DNA of 64,000 nt from VXYL01 sp965200375 (GCA_965200375.1 OZ241353.1:186001-250000), one strand, 5' to 3'. Shown: positions 1 through 9,512, counted from the first letter of the stretch. Notes: generated by a model from the letters alone, not told the origin. A program made the numbers and translations.

Positions 1-196
1 AGGTGGTGAAGTCCTCCGGCGGCTCCTCGCCCAAGCGGAACCTGCGCACGGGCCAGCTGGCCCGTGCCGCTCGTCTGTCTCGGGCTTCGCGCTGGTGCGC
101 CTGCCGTTTAGCGTCGTCGGCCATCGAACCCGTGCGGTTCCGCTCCGCCTCAATGATACGCTTGATGTTCCGAACGGAGAGACGCGAGAGGACGCC

Positions 197-1138
197 ATGA
201 CAGCCCACCGCCCCCACTTCGGCGTGACGCTGCCGCAGATCAAGCGCCCCTGGGCAGCCGCCGCGGAGGCGGCCCGGGGTTTCGAGAAGCTGGGCTTCGA
301 CTCGCTGTGGGTGTGCGACCACCTCTACGGTCCGCAGTCGCCCCAGCTGCCGATCCTCGAAGCCTGGTCCATGGTCGCCGCGGTGGCCGCCATCACCGAA
401 CGGGTGCAGATCGGCACCTTGGTGACGCCAGCGGGAATGCGCAATCCGGCGCAGCTCGGCAAAGTCGTCGCCAGCGTCGACAACATCGCTGGCGGTCGCA
501 TCGTCGCGGGCCTCGGCGGCGGCTGGATGGCGCGGGAGTTCACCGACTTCGATATGCCGTTTCTCGGTACCGGCGAACGGCTCAAGCAGCTGGCGGAGAC
601 GGTGGAGCTGCTGAAGCGGATGTGGGGCGACGAGGACGAGGTGACCTACTCCGGGCAGTACGTGCAGGCGCGCAACGTCGTCTGCCAGCCGAAGCCTGTG
701 GCCAGCATCCCCATCCTCATTGGCGGTGCCGGCGAGAAGGTGACGCTGCGGCTGGCGGCGAAGCAAGCGGACATCTGGAACAACCTCGCTGGCCAGCAGC
801 CGTCGCTTGAACGCAAAGTGGAGGTGCTGAGGCGCCACTGCGACGCCGAAGGGCGGAACTCCGACGAAGTCGTCGTCAGCCAGCAGTGCCTAGTGACGAT
901 CGCGCCGGACGACGAGAGCGCCGGCCCCATGGCCGATCGCGCCCAGAAGATCTTCGGCGGCCACATGGGCGATCCGAAAGGCCCCCTCGCCATCACCGGT
1001 ACGCCGGAACGCTGCGCCGAGCAAGTGCAGAAGCACATCGACTTGGGCTGCACGATGTTCGTGATGGAGTTCTTCGGCAAGGACACGTTGGAGCCGGCAC
1101 GGCTGTTCGCCGAGGAAGTGATGCCGAACTTCCGCTAG
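197..1138 (+). CDS. LLM-class (luciferase-like) flavin/F420-dependent oxidoreductase
   Basis: A 313-residue cytoplasmic TIM-barrel oxidoreductase of the luciferase-like monooxygenase superfamily. It would use FMN or F420, with an unknown substrate. The N-terminal strand (FGVTLPQIKRPW), the GFDSLWVCDHL segment and the glycine-rich AGLGGGW stretch near residues 105-112 are typical of the family, and the length is normal. I chose the ATG at 197 because GAGAGGA lies just upstream and homology begins there; the reading frame stays open upstream to about 95 without family similarity. It stands alone, with the next gene convergent. A second LLM enzyme occurs at 32146. The family call is firm; cofactor and substrate are not determinable here. 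Confidence 0.85.
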   Translation: MTAHRPHFGVTLPQIKRPWAAAAEAARGFEKLGFDSLWVCDHLYGPQSPQLPILEAWSMVAAVAAITERVQIGTLVTPAGMRNPAQLGKVVASVDNIAGGRIVAGLGGGWMAREFTDFDMPFLGTGERLKQLAETVELLKRMWGDEDEVTYSGQYVQARNVVCQPKPVASIPILIGGAGEKVTLRLAAKQADIWNNLAGQQPSLERKVEVLRRHCDAEGRNSDEVVVSQQCLVTIAPDDESAGPMADRAQKIFGGHMGDPKGPLAITGTPERCAEQVQKHIDLGCTMFVMEFFGKDTLEPARLFAEEVMPNFR

Positions 1139-1388
1139 CAGGCAGGTACGCGGGCCGGGAGGACCGGCTAGGCGCCGTCTGGCGGCGTGGTCGCGGTACG
1201 GCCCACCGCCACCGGACCTTGGGGAAAGTAGCATGGCGGTGCCCGTCGGCGGGGATGCGCCAAGCAGTCTCGCGGGCCGGCAGCACCATGCCTATGGCAG
1301 CCTCCCCGACTTCCTGTAGGAAGTTCGCCTGCCCGCTGTTTTTTCGACCAGCGCCGCAGCCGCGACGGGATCGCCCGGCCGGTCTGCG
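1139..1388. other. Intergenic, convergent; nothing recognised
   Basis: About 250 bases between two convergent genes. I see no convincing gene or RNA. Confidence 0.5.
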
Positions 1389-2639
1389 TCAGTGCGCCAC
1401 CCCGGCAGCCCCGTGTTCGTCGATCAGCGCCCCGGTGTGGAAGCGCGACAGGGCGAAGGGTTCCGCCAGCGGATGCGGGCGGTCGTTGGCCACGGTGTCG
1501 GCGAACACCCACCCCGAACCCGGCGTCGCCTTGAAGCCGCCGGTGCCCCAGCCGCAGTTGAAATAGAGACCAGCTACGGAGGTGGCGCCGATGACGGGGC
1601 AGGCGTCCGGGCAGACGTCGACGATGCCGCCCCACTGCCGATTCATGCGCACCGCGCTGAAGGCGGGAAACAGCTCGCAGACGGCCTGCAAGGCGTGCTC
1701 GACGACATGGAACGAGCCCCGCTGGCCGTAGCCGTTGTAGGCATCCGTGCCGGCGCCGATCACCAGGTCGCCCTTGGCGGACTGGCTGATGTAGCAATGC
1801 ACGGCATTGGACATCACCACCGGGTCCAGGCAGGGCTTCAGCGGTTCGGACACCAGCGCCTGCAGCGGCCGGGACTCGATGGGCAGCGCGAAGCCGGCCA
1901 TGGCGGCCAGCACGCCGGAGTGGCCGGCGGCAACGCAGGCGACCTTGTCCGCGCCGATGAAGCCCCGCGTCGTCTCCACGCCCCGCACCGCGCCGTCGGC
2001 GATGTGCATGCCGGTCGCCTCCGTGTGCTGCAAGAGATCCACGCCCAGCGCGTCCGCGGCCCTAGCATAGCCCCAGGCCACCGCGTCGTGGCGGGCTACG
2101 CCGCCTCCAGCCTGCCACGAGGCCCCCAGCACCGGGTAGCGGGCGGCCGGCGAGCAGTCGAGCAGCGGCGCCTTCTCCTGCACCTCGGCCGGGCCGAGCA
2201 CCTCGCTTTCGATGCCGCAGCGCCGGTTGGCGCCCACGCGCCGCTCGATGTCGCGCATGTCCTGCAGGGAGTGGCCGAGGTTCAGCACCCCCCGCCGGCT
2301 GAACATGACGTTGAAGTTGAGCTCCCGGCTGAGGCCGCCCCACAGGCCCAGCGCGAAGTCGTACAGGTGCGCCGCTTCGTCGCGCAGGTAGTTGGAGCGC
2401 ACGATGGTAGTGTTGCGGCCGGTGTTGCCGCCGCCCAGCCAGCCCTTCTCCACCACGGCGACGCTGTTCGCGCCGTGGTTGCGCGCCAGGTAGTAGGCGG
2501 TCGCCAGGCCGTGGCCGCCGCCGCCGACGATCACCACGTCGTAGCGCGGCTTGGGTTCCGGATGCCGCCACGCCGGCGGCCAGCGCTCGTGATGGCCCCA
2601 GGCGTGCCTCAGCAGGCTGAGGAAGGAGTACTTCTCCAC
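1389..2639 (-). CDS. FAD-dependent oxidoreductase, sarcosine oxidase subunit beta-like
   Basis: A 416-residue DAO-family flavoprotein. The dinucleotide-binding motif is at residues ~35-50 (VVIVGGGGHGLATAYYLA), followed by VVEKGWLGGGNTGRNTT, which matches the SoxB-type flavin-attachment/binding region. Near the C-terminus is GLYFNCGWGTGGFKATPGSG, the conserved end of the FAD domain. In heterotetrameric sarcosine oxidase the beta subunit oxidises the N-methyl group of sarcosine. The alpha, gamma and delta genes are absent here, so this is either an orphan paralogue or acts on another N-methyl amine. It lies 33 nt downstream of a CmcJ-like gene on the same strand, probably as one operon. The family call is firm; the substrate is inference. 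Confidence 0.85.
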   Translation of the reverse strand: MEKYSFLSLLRHAWGHHERWPPAWRHPEPKPRYDVVIVGGGGHGLATAYYLARNHGANSVAVVEKGWLGGGNTGRNTTIVRSNYLRDEAAHLYDFALGLWGGLSRELNFNVMFSRRGVLNLGHSLQDMRDIERRVGANRRCGIESEVLGPAEVQEKAPLLDCSPAARYPVLGASWQAGGGVARHDAVAWGYARAADALGVDLLQHTEATGMHIADGAVRGVETTRGFIGADKVACVAAGHSGVLAAMAGFALPIESRPLQALVSEPLKPCLDPVVMSNAVHCYISQSAKGDLVIGAGTDAYNGYGQRGSFHVVEHALQAVCELFPAFSAVRMNRQWGGIVDVCPDACPVIGATSVAGLYFNCGWGTGGFKATPGSGWVFADTVANDRPHPLAEPFALSRFHTGALIDEHGAAGVAH

Positions 2640-2672
2640 CGACGGCCTTGGGGCCGGGCCCCGGCGGCAGGG

Positions 2673-3944
2673 CTAGAAGAACACGAAGGAACGCACCACC
2701 ACGTTCTTGCGGCAGGGCGCGTCCGCCGGCGCGGTCGGGTCGACGCAGGCGGTGTGGAAGGACCAGCGCGAAACGGAACCGTCGACCACCGAGTCGTAGC
2801 ACTTGAGCATGGAGACCTCGTCTGGCCGCTGCTGCGGAAACCAGTACCACTCGTGCTCCGGGCGGTAGGTGAAGCGCGTGGTTTCGCCGACGCGATCGTC
2901 GTAGATGCGGTAGTTGGTGATGTAGGGCTGGTCCGCGAAGGAGGGCCAGGCGCAGAGCACGAAGGGATGCTGGCCCACGGTCTGCATGGGTTTGGCCAGG
3001 TTGATGGACATGAAGCGGCGGGCCATCTTCGCGTCCGCCTCCTGCTCCGTGCAGCGCTGGGCGCGGCCGAAGTTGCGCAGGTTGCGGGTGAGCAGCTCCC
3101 GGCAGCGCACCCGGCCGCTGTTGTCGTTGAGGTCGTTGTGGACCAGGTTGGCGTAGTGGGCGTTCACGCCGGGAATCTTGCGCTCCTGGTCCTCGGTTCT
3201 GTCGCCTTCGTAGTCCTTGTCGAACACGTCGTGGTTGTACACCAGCGCATCGGTCGCCCCGGGGAAGAAATCCAGCAGCAGGCGCTCCATCTCCGGATAG
3301 AACACCCGCTCCACTTCGGCCGCGTCGTAGAAGTTCCGGCACTTCGATTCGCAGTGCGCCAGCGCGACGCCGAGCCGGTCCATGCATTCCGGGCTGTTCG
3401 GCGACAAGCCGGGGTAGTACGCCTCCATGCGCCGCGCATCGCGCAGCACCTGCGGGAAGTAGAGGCATCGCCGGCCGATCTGCCGCTCTTCCTCGCGCAG
3501 CGCCTTCGCCTCCGCCTGCCGCGCCGGATCCCGCCACAGGGCGTTGGAGGAGACGACCGAGTAGGAGGGCTGCTCGCAGACGGTGTAGCGCAGCGGCAGC
3601 GCCAGCCCGCCCTCGGGCACCTCGATGCCCTGCTCGCGGATGTGCGCCAGGCACTCGTCGTAGCTGCGAAAGCCGAGGCCCCATTTCGTCTCGATGGGCC
3701 CGGCGGGCGCATTGTCGATCATGTCGACCACGGCCTGCCCCTTGCCCTCGGCGATCTGCGCCAGCGCCGCGGCCAGCGCCGCAGCCGTTCCGGCGTCGCC
3801 GTCCTGATCGAACGCCATGTAGGAGCGGCCGCCGTTGGCCGCACGGGGCGGCGCCTGGCCGGCGGTGAGCTGGAACGGCGGCACGTAGGCGTCCGTCGTC
3901 GCCGCAGCTAATGCCGCACTGCCATTGGCCTCGGTTTGGTCCAT
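2673..3944 (-). CDS. CmcJ/NvfI-family oxidoreductase (hydroxylase/methyltransferase-like)
   Basis: A 423-residue protein with the hallmarks of the CmcJ/NvfI family: a VHNDLND segment near the middle, FMSINLAKPM, then WYWFPQQ, a KCYDSVVDG segment and a final FHTACVDPTAP followed by an R-rich end. Relatives act in cephamycin 7-alpha-methoxylation (CmcJ) and fungal meroterpenoid endoperoxidation (NvfI) and carry an iron/2OG-like fold. I placed the start at ATG 3944, preceded by AGGAG at a good distance; the frame is open for another 21 codons. Residues ~1-35 are Ala-rich and poorly conserved-looking. It is first in a probable two-gene operon with the SoxB-like flavoprotein, suggesting a small oxidative tailoring step. 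Confidence 0.7.
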   Translation of the reverse strand: MDQTEANGSAALAAATTDAYVPPFQLTAGQAPPRAANGGRSYMAFDQDGDAGTAAALAAALAQIAEGKGQAVVDMIDNAPAGPIETKWGLGFRSYDECLAHIREQGIEVPEGGLALPLRYTVCEQPSYSVVSSNALWRDPARQAEAKALREEERQIGRRCLYFPQVLRDARRMEAYYPGLSPNSPECMDRLGVALAHCESKCRNFYDAAEVERVFYPEMERLLLDFFPGATDALVYNHDVFDKDYEGDRTEDQERKIPGVNAHYANLVHNDLNDNSGRVRCRELLTRNLRNFGRAQRCTEQEADAKMARRFMSINLAKPMQTVGQHPFVLCAWPSFADQPYITNYRIYDDRVGETTRFTYRPEHEWYWFPQQRPDEVSMLKCYDSVVDGSVSRWSFHTACVDPTAPADAPCRKNVVVRSFVFF

Positions 3945-4095
3945 AGCGTCTCCTAACGCCTCCTCGGGTGCGGCCGCAAAGCGCCGATTATCGCACAGGC
4001 GCGGCACACCGCGGCGTTTGCGGCGCCCCGGCGCCCCAGGGACCCCGTGGCAATGTCTCAGTTCGAGCGGCGCTAAGCGAAACTGCGGCGGACTG

Positions 4096-4764
4096 CTAGC
4101 CCGGTTCGCGCAGCCCGATGGCGGGCGGATAGTCCAGCATCTCGAAATCCCGGCGGTAGAAGCCCGTCGCCAAGCGGCGGAGCTCGTCGTCGTAGCAGTC
4201 CTCCCAAGGCCGATGGGCGGTGGCGTTGACGACGGCGAGCTGCTGCTCGGGGATGCCGATGCGCCGGCAGGCCTCCCGGAACGAATCCTGCAGGGTCTCG
4301 TACCGGCCGAGGAAGTCCATGCCCAGCCGCCCGGCCTCGTCCATCAAGAGGCCCGTCTGCGTCCGGAGCAGCATCAGATCGGAAAAATCGGCCGCGTCGA
4401 CTGCACCCTTCAGGCTGGAGAGCGTTCGCTTCATGACCGCCGTCTCGTTGCCGGCATACGCGATCTTGCGGGCGTTCAGCATCGCGCAGGCGGAGACGCA
4501 GCGGTCGTAGGGGTTGCGCACGAAGGCGAACTTGAAGTACGTCCGCCAGACCGCCTCCGGCAGGTGCCGCCGGGCCTGCCGCAGGGTGATGTGCCCGTGG
4601 CCCATGCGGCGCAGCGCTGGCAGCGGGCTGAGCACCCGAGTCTCCAGTCCCTCCTGTTCCCAGTCCCCCGGACCCAGAAAGGGCCGCAGGGCCGTGCGGA
4701 CGGCGTGGGAGCCGGTGCGCGGCACGGCGAAGAAGACGAACTGGTGACGATGCGAGACGATCAT
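4096..4764 (-). CDS. Sulfotransferase family protein
   Basis: About 222 residues. The N-terminus has the PAPS 5'-phosphosulfate-binding loop (FFAVPRTGSHAVRTAL), and the middle has the 3'-phosphate-binding segment (FAFVRNPYDRCVSAC). Both are diagnostic of the sulfotransferase family that moves sulfate from PAPS to carbohydrates or other acceptors. The ATG at 4764 has GGGAGG upstream; an in-frame start 16 codons earlier would overlap the preceding gene. It lies 25 nt downstream of the unknown HxD..H protein (4790-5563), so the two probably share a transcript. Nearby glycosyltransferase genes make a glycan acceptor plausible, but that is inference. Confidence 0.8.
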   Translation of the reverse strand: MIVSHRHQFVFFAVPRTGSHAVRTALRPFLGPGDWEQEGLETRVLSPLPALRRMGHGHITLRQARRHLPEAVWRTYFKFAFVRNPYDRCVSACAMLNARKIAYAGNETAVMKRTLSSLKGAVDAADFSDLMLLRTQTGLLMDEAGRLGMDFLGRYETLQDSFREACRRIGIPEQQLAVVNATAHRPWEDCYDDELRRLATGFYRRDFEMLDYPPAIGLREPG

Positions 4765-4789
4765 CGGCCTCCCCCGACGCCGCGGCGCG

Positions 4790-5563
4790 TCATGCGCCCT
4801 CCGGCGTTCCAAGGCGAATGCGCGACCGCCAGTCCTGCGGGACCTGGAAGCCCTGGCTCCAGCGGAACGTGTCCTCGCACAGCACCCCGTGCCAGAATAG
4901 CGGTTCCTCGCCGGTCACGCGGAAGAAGTACGCCACGTCGTTGCGGTTCGGCACCACGACCATCGTACCGGTACGAGGATCCACGTAGCGGAAAGAGGAC
5001 TTGCCCGGCTGCGCTACCTCCACCAGGAACACCTCCCAGCCGAGGTAGCCGCTCCATCGGTCCGTGTGCCAGCGCCTGAACGCCCCCGGCGGGTAGCACT
5101 GATCGCTCACGCAGCGGCACTCGCAGCCGAAGAAGCGGGCCACGCTCCGGCGCAGCGGCGCAATGCGCGGCGAGGGGTGATCCATGTAGTAGCAGGTGGG
5201 GCCGCTCCGCCATTCGGCCGCTCCTCCGGGGAGTTCGCCTGGCCCTTCTCCCCTCGCCCCCCTCGCCGCCTCGATTCGTTGCACGTGCCGCCGCAGAGCC
5301 GAAGCGCTGGTCGAGCGGCGCTCGAGGAACGACATCCGCTCCACGTCCGGCGGCGCCAGCAGCCGCCGCCTCCCCAGCCCGACGTCCGCGCCCGAGTAGC
5401 GCTCCAGGTCCAGGCCGGCCGGCAGCGTCGCCAGCAAGCGAGCGGTGTCGGCCACTTCCTCGAAGCCGGCGATGGCGTCGAAGGGGATGGCGAAGAACCA
5501 GCCGCCGCCCGGGTCCGCAGCCGCGGCGGTGTCGTGGGCGGGCGGCATCAAGGGCTGTGCCAT
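4790..5563 (-). CDS. Unrecognised protein with an HxD..H layout (possible 2OG-Fe(II) oxygenase-like fold)
   Basis: A protein of ~257 residues I cannot name. The C-terminal half has a Cys-rich FFGCECRC stretch, then RRWHTDRWSGYLGWEVF, a beta-strand-rich region, and FWHGVLCEDTFRW. The spacing of HTD, a later H and a following R resembles the facial triad and 2OG-contacting Arg of cupin-fold dioxygenases, but this is a visual impression. The start could be ATG 5563 or TTG 5587. It is just upstream of the sulfotransferase. A ~90-bp segment encoding the FFGCECRC region recurs, almost unchanged, at 9610-9700. Confidence 0.5.
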   Translation of the reverse strand: MAQPLMPPAHDTAAAADPGGGWFFAIPFDAIAGFEEVADTARLLATLPAGLDLERYSGADVGLGRRRLLAPPDVERMSFLERRSTSASALRRHVQRIEAARGARGEGPGELPGGAAEWRSGPTCYYMDHPSPRIAPLRRSVARFFGCECRCVSDQCYPPGAFRRWHTDRWSGYLGWEVFLVEVAQPGKSSFRYVDPRTGTMVVVPNRNDVAYFFRVTGEEPLFWHGVLCEDTFRWSQGFQVPQDWRSRIRLGTPEGA

Positions 5564-5594
5564 CCGCTCGCAGCCGAAGTGCGCCAAGGGGTCG

Positions 5595-5793
5595 CATGCG
5601 CCTGGAATACCCGGTTGAACGCCCCAACCGCAAGGGCAACTCCGCCGCCTGTCTGGCGGTGGTCCGCCGGCTGGCTCTGAACATCGCGCGGATGCATCCC
5701 GACAAGCGCTCCATCCGCCGCAAGTTCACCCGCACCCAGCGCGACGACAACTTCCTGCTCGACATGATCCGGCGCGTCCGCAAGCACGAGTAG
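5595..5793 (+). pseudogene. ISAs1-type transposase, C-terminal remnant
   Basis: The frame encodes ~65 residues with ...LAVVRRLALNIARMHPD, then RRKF and DDNFLLDMIRRV. This is the pattern that closes ISAs1-family DDE transposases. No upstream catalytic part or inverted repeats are visible, so this is a scrap of an insertion sequence. It abuts the 5' end of the unknown HxD..H gene (opposite strand) and precedes the AAA-nuclease gene, marking a site of past insertion or rearrangement. Confidence 0.6.
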
Positions 5794-5874
5794 GCGCGGG
5801 ATTCCAAATGCGATTGTCCTGGAGTCAACAACCCCGATCTTCGGTACTGGCGAGAGACGTGCCACAATCGCCCC

Positions 5875-7515
5875 ATGCGCTTCTTCAACACAGAAGGGCC
5901 GGTTCGCCCGAAAGACCACTACGCGATTCCGCCCCTCGAGCGCGGCAACGCCGACGAAATTCTGCGGCTGATCCGGAACAAGCGCTACTTCGTGCTGCAC
6001 GCGCCGCGGCAGACCGGCAAGACGTCGGCGCTCATCGCCCTGCGGGACCTCCTGAACAGCGGCGGAGGCGCACCCGAAGGCGGGGGTAACTTCCGCTGCG
6101 TGGACGTCAACGTGGAGGTCGGGCAGGTGGCGCGGGACGACACCGCCCGCGGCATGCGAGCCATCCTGAGCAGCCTGGCGAGCAGCGCGCGCCTCCTGGG
6201 CGACGACTTCCCGAAGCGGACCTGGCCCGGCGTCTTCGAGCGGTCCGGCCCCGACGACGCCTTGAAGGAACTGCTGATCGAGTGGTGCCTGGCGAACCCG
6301 ACGCCGCTGGTGCTGCTGGTGGACGAGATCGATTCGCTGGTAGGCGACACCCTGCTCTCGGTGCTGCGCCAGCTGCGCGCCGGCTACCAGCAGCGTCCGC
6401 GGGGGTTCCCGCAGAGCGTCGTGCTCTGCGGCGTGCGCGACATCCGCGACTACCGCATCCGTTCGAGCTCCGGCGAGGTGGTCGCCGGCGGCAGCCCGTT
6501 CAACGTCGCCGCGAAGTCCCTGCGCCTAGGCGACTTCACCCGCAGGGAGACGCGCCGGCTGATGCTGCAGCACGTCCTGGAGACCGGCCAGCGGTTCACG
6601 CCGGCGGCGCGCAGGGCGGTGTGGGAGCAGACCAAGGGGCAGCCGTGGCTCGTGAACGCGCTCTGCGCCGGTGCCTGCTTCGACAGCGACGCCGGGCGGG
6701 ACCGCTCCCGGACCATCGGCGTGGAGGACGTCAACGCCGCCCGGGAGGAGCTGATCCTCTCCCGGCGCACGCACCTCGACCAGCTGGCGCACAAGCTGGA
6801 GGAGGAGCGGGTGCGCCGCGTGGTCGAGCCGATCCTCGCCGGCGCGAACGCCCAGCACGAGGTGCGGGACCTGGAGTACGTCCGCGACCTCGGGCTGATC
6901 GACGCCGGCCAGCCGCCGCGCATGGCGAACCCCATCTACGCCGAGGTGGTGCCCCGGGAACTCGGCTACATCCTGCAGAGCAGCCTAGACGAGGACGCCG
7001 CCTGGTACGTGGACGCCGCCGGCGTGGTGGACCTGCGCCGGCTGCTGGCCGCCTTCGCCGCGTTCTACGGCGAGCGCGCCGGGCACTGGCTGCGGCGCTT
7101 CGAGGACTACAGCGAGGCGGCGCCGCAGCTGATCCTGCAGGCGTACCTGCAGCGCATCGTCAACGGCGGCGGGCGCATCGAGCGGGAGTACGGCCTGGGC
7201 CGCGGGCGCACGGACCTGCTGGTGCTGTGGCCGAGCGAGGCCGGTGCGCCCTACGACCTGTGGCGGCGCTTCGTCATCGAGTGCAAGGCGCTGCGCGACT
7301 CGGACCGCCGGAGCCTGGAGGCGACCGTCGAGCGGGGCGTGGAGCAGACCCTCGGCTACATGGCCAGGTGCGGCGCCGAGGAAGGCCACCTGCTGGTGTT
7401 CGACCGCCGCGGCGAGCGCGAGGGGGAACCCGGCGCGGTTCGGGACCCGCCGGGACGATGCCCCGACGAGGAGCACGAACGAGACGGGCGGCGAGTGGCC
7501 GTCTGGACGCTGTAG
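5875..7515 (+). CDS. AAA-type ATPase fused to a C-terminal PD-(D/E)XK-like nuclease domain
   Basis: A 546-residue protein. The P-loop is at residues ~41-53 (APRQTGKTSAL) and Walker B at ~142-152 (VLLVDEIDSLV). An AAA lid and winged-helix-like part follows to ~residue 380. The C-terminus (~430-500) reads EYGLGRGRTDLLVLW ... FVIECKAL, matching a PD-(D/E)XK core (D, then E-x-K). Proteins of this AAA/PD-(D/E)XK type are common, poorly characterised and often lie among mobile or defence genes. The last ~40 residues are charged and low-complexity. The ATG at 5875 is the first good start. The gene lies between an IS scrap and a membrane protein, inside an interval bracketed by a 90-bp repeat (5090/9610). 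The nuclease assignment is from motif reading only. Confidence 0.7.
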   Translation: MRFFNTEGPVRPKDHYAIPPLERGNADEILRLIRNKRYFVLHAPRQTGKTSALIALRDLLNSGGGAPEGGGNFRCVDVNVEVGQVARDDTARGMRAILSSLASSARLLGDDFPKRTWPGVFERSGPDDALKELLIEWCLANPTPLVLLVDEIDSLVGDTLLSVLRQLRAGYQQRPRGFPQSVVLCGVRDIRDYRIRSSSGEVVAGGSPFNVAAKSLRLGDFTRRETRRLMLQHVLETGQRFTPAARRAVWEQTKGQPWLVNALCAGACFDSDAGRDRSRTIGVEDVNAAREELILSRRTHLDQLAHKLEEERVRRVVEPILAGANAQHEVRDLEYVRDLGLIDAGQPPRMANPIYAEVVPRELGYILQSSLDEDAAWYVDAAGVVDLRRLLAAFAAFYGERAGHWLRRFEDYSEAAPQLILQAYLQRIVNGGGRIEREYGLGRGRTDLLVLWPSEAGAPYDLWRRFVIECKALRDSDRRSLEATVERGVEQTLGYMARCGAEEGHLLVFDRRGEREGEPGAVRDPPGRCPDEEHERDGRRVAVWTL

Positions 7516-7757
7516 GCCGCAGCGGGCGCGCAGGCTCAGCGAGTCGAGGAGTACAAACAGTCGCATGGCGGCGTACTGCCGCCAGCCATCGAAGCAGGCC
7601 AAGCGGCACTGGCGGAGCAAGCGCTTCGGTTGAGAGACACCTTCGGCTAGGAAGGCGGATAGGTTGCCCGGCCCGTTCCCGGAACGTCAAAGCGACCTCG
7701 AGGTGGTCGTGGTTGAGATGAGTCGGCGGATAGGCGGTTCGGAGGACGCTTAGGCCG

Positions 7758-9506
7758 ATGCGCCGTGGGCCGAGACCGGGCGGCCTTGCGCCGCTGCTGC
7801 GCCGCTGCTGGCCGTTTCTCGTGCTGGCCACCGCGCTCGCGACGCTGTTCCCGTTCTTCCACGAGTCCGGGCCGCTGTTCCGGTCGGAGCAGGCCTACGA
7901 CGTAATCTCGTTCCACCATCTCGCGGTCGCCAGGAATCTCTCCGCCGAGCACGGCTGGCTCGGCTTCTACTCGCGCATCGTGGACGGCGACGGCGAGCCG
8001 GCGTACTTCGTCTACCACCGCTTCCCGCCAGCCGGCTACTTCCTGATCAAGCTCGCCGTCCTGGCACAGCCCAGCGACTTGGCGGGTCAGGTGCAGGCGG
8101 CGCGCATGCTCATGCTGGCGCTCTACGCCGGCGCGGCGATGCTCGCCTGCGCGGCGCTGGTTCTGATCACCGGCCGCCGGTGGCTGGCCGTCTCGGCGAC
8201 CCTCGCGGCCTTCGGCTCCTACACGGCCCTGTACGCCAGCGACATGGTCGCCACCGAGGGCGCGGCGGACCTGTTCGGTTCCATGCTCGCCTTCCACGGC
8301 ATCGCCCGCTACTGCTTCCCCGGAGCGCCGGGCGCGCCTGCGGCGCCCGGAGAGCAGCGGCGCTTCGGGCAGCTGCTGGCGAAGTCGTGCGCGGCACTGC
8401 TGCTCGGCTGGCACGTGTACGCGCTGCTGGCGCCGTTCATCGCGCTCGGCGCCGGGGCGGCGCTGGCCGGCGGGAACCCGGCGGAGCTGCGCCGGCTGGC
8501 GCTGTTCGGGGCGCTCGCGCTGCTGTTCGGGCTGGCCGTGCTGGCGCAGAACCTGGCCCGGGAACACGCCGGACTTGGCGGGGAAGTGCCGGTCCGGGAT
8601 CTGCCTTCCCTCTACTCCGCGTACCGCAAGTCCGTGTTCCGCAGCATGGACGACGGGCGCTGGCTGGCGTTCGCGGCGGACCAGCTGCGGCTGGCGGGGC
8701 TGTCGCTGGTTCCGTACGCGGCGTCCCGCGCGGGCCTCTTCTGGCCGGGCTGGCCGCTCGTCGGCGGGCTGGGGCTGGCGGCGATCCTCGGCGTCGGGGC
8801 TGTCGCGGCGCGGGGCGGGCGCCGGGCGGGCGGCGCGGGGCGGGCGCATGCCCGGGCGGCCTGCCTGGCGCTGCTGCCGCTGGCCGCGGCCGGCCACGCG
8901 TGGGCGGTCGGCATGCGCGGCAACTTTGCAAGCTACCGGTGCCCAGGTCCCGGCATGGTCGGGTGGGACGTCTTCGAGGCGATGTTCCACGTGGGGGCGC
9001 CGCTGGCGCTGTTCGCCCTGCCGGGACTGCTGCTGCCGGCGCCCGGCGCCCGCGCTGGCATGCCGCGCCGCGCGGCGGCGGCCGTCTGCGTGGCGGCGCT
9101 GTGGCTGGCGTTCGCCGCGTCCGCGTACCACATGGGGCGGCTGGATCGCGACCCGGAGACGGCGGAACGGGAGCGGGCGCTGCACGACGACGTCGCTGCG
9201 ATCCGCCGGGCGTTGCCCGAGGGGAGCGTCGTCTACGTCCCGCTGGGTTCGGCGCGCACGCCGTTGCATTGGCGGAGCCACTTCTACTTCACCGGCCGCG
9301 TCCTGGTCCCGGCCATCGAGCGCGCGGCGGGCGCGGAGTTCGTTGCGGCGCCCCGGATTCCTGGCGCGCGCGCCTTGACCCCCGGCAACCACGCCCACTT
9401 CCTGTACCGCATGGAGGAATACCGCCGGCACCGCGGGCCGCCTCGGCGCTCGGAGGCGTTCTCGCATCCCCGCAACGCTGGCCGCCAATGTGGCTTTCGG
9501 ACCTAA
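7758..9506 (+). CDS. Multi-spanning membrane protein, GT-C/PMT-like
   Basis: A 582-residue integral membrane protein with about nine to ten hydrophobic helices. The first (WPFLVLATALATLFPFF) is followed by a large periplasmic loop holding acidic residues and FVYHRFPPAGYFLIK. That is the layout of GT-C glycosyltransferases such as PMT/ArnT-like enzymes, which use polyprenyl-linked sugars. A soluble segment follows the last helix (from ~residue 455). The ~30 residues after HFLYRMEEYRRH look low-complexity and may be read-through into decayed sequence. ATG 7758 has GGAGGA 11 nt upstream. Other glycosyltransferase genes lie at 12.4-15.3 kb. GT-C is the best guess; membrane topology is the safe statement. 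Confidence 0.6.
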   Translation: MRRGPRPGGLAPLLRRCWPFLVLATALATLFPFFHESGPLFRSEQAYDVISFHHLAVARNLSAEHGWLGFYSRIVDGDGEPAYFVYHRFPPAGYFLIKLAVLAQPSDLAGQVQAARMLMLALYAGAAMLACAALVLITGRRWLAVSATLAAFGSYTALYASDMVATEGAADLFGSMLAFHGIARYCFPGAPGAPAAPGEQRRFGQLLAKSCAALLLGWHVYALLAPFIALGAGAALAGGNPAELRRLALFGALALLFGLAVLAQNLAREHAGLGGEVPVRDLPSLYSAYRKSVFRSMDDGRWLAFAADQLRLAGLSLVPYAASRAGLFWPGWPLVGGLGLAAILGVGAVAARGGRRAGGAGRAHARAACLALLPLAAAGHAWAVGMRGNFASYRCPGPGMVGWDVFEAMFHVGAPLALFALPGLLLPAPGARAGMPRRAAAAVCVAALWLAFAASAYHMGRLDRDPETAERERALHDDVAAIRRALPEGSVVYVPLGSARTPLHWRSHFYFTGRVLVPAIERAAGAEFVAAPRIPGARALTPGNHAHFLYRMEEYRRHRGPPRRSEAFSHPRNAGRQCGFRT

Positions 9507-9512
9507 CCTGAA

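Noticed and set aside
1392..3911. 839-codon plus-strand frame opposite the SoxB-like and CmcJ-like genes
   Set aside because: Both genes on the minus strand have clear family motifs; the plus-strand translation is low-complexity.
7516..7757. Short plus-strand frames after the AAA-nuclease gene
   Set aside because: No recognisable product, and they are too short and GC-driven to support a gene.
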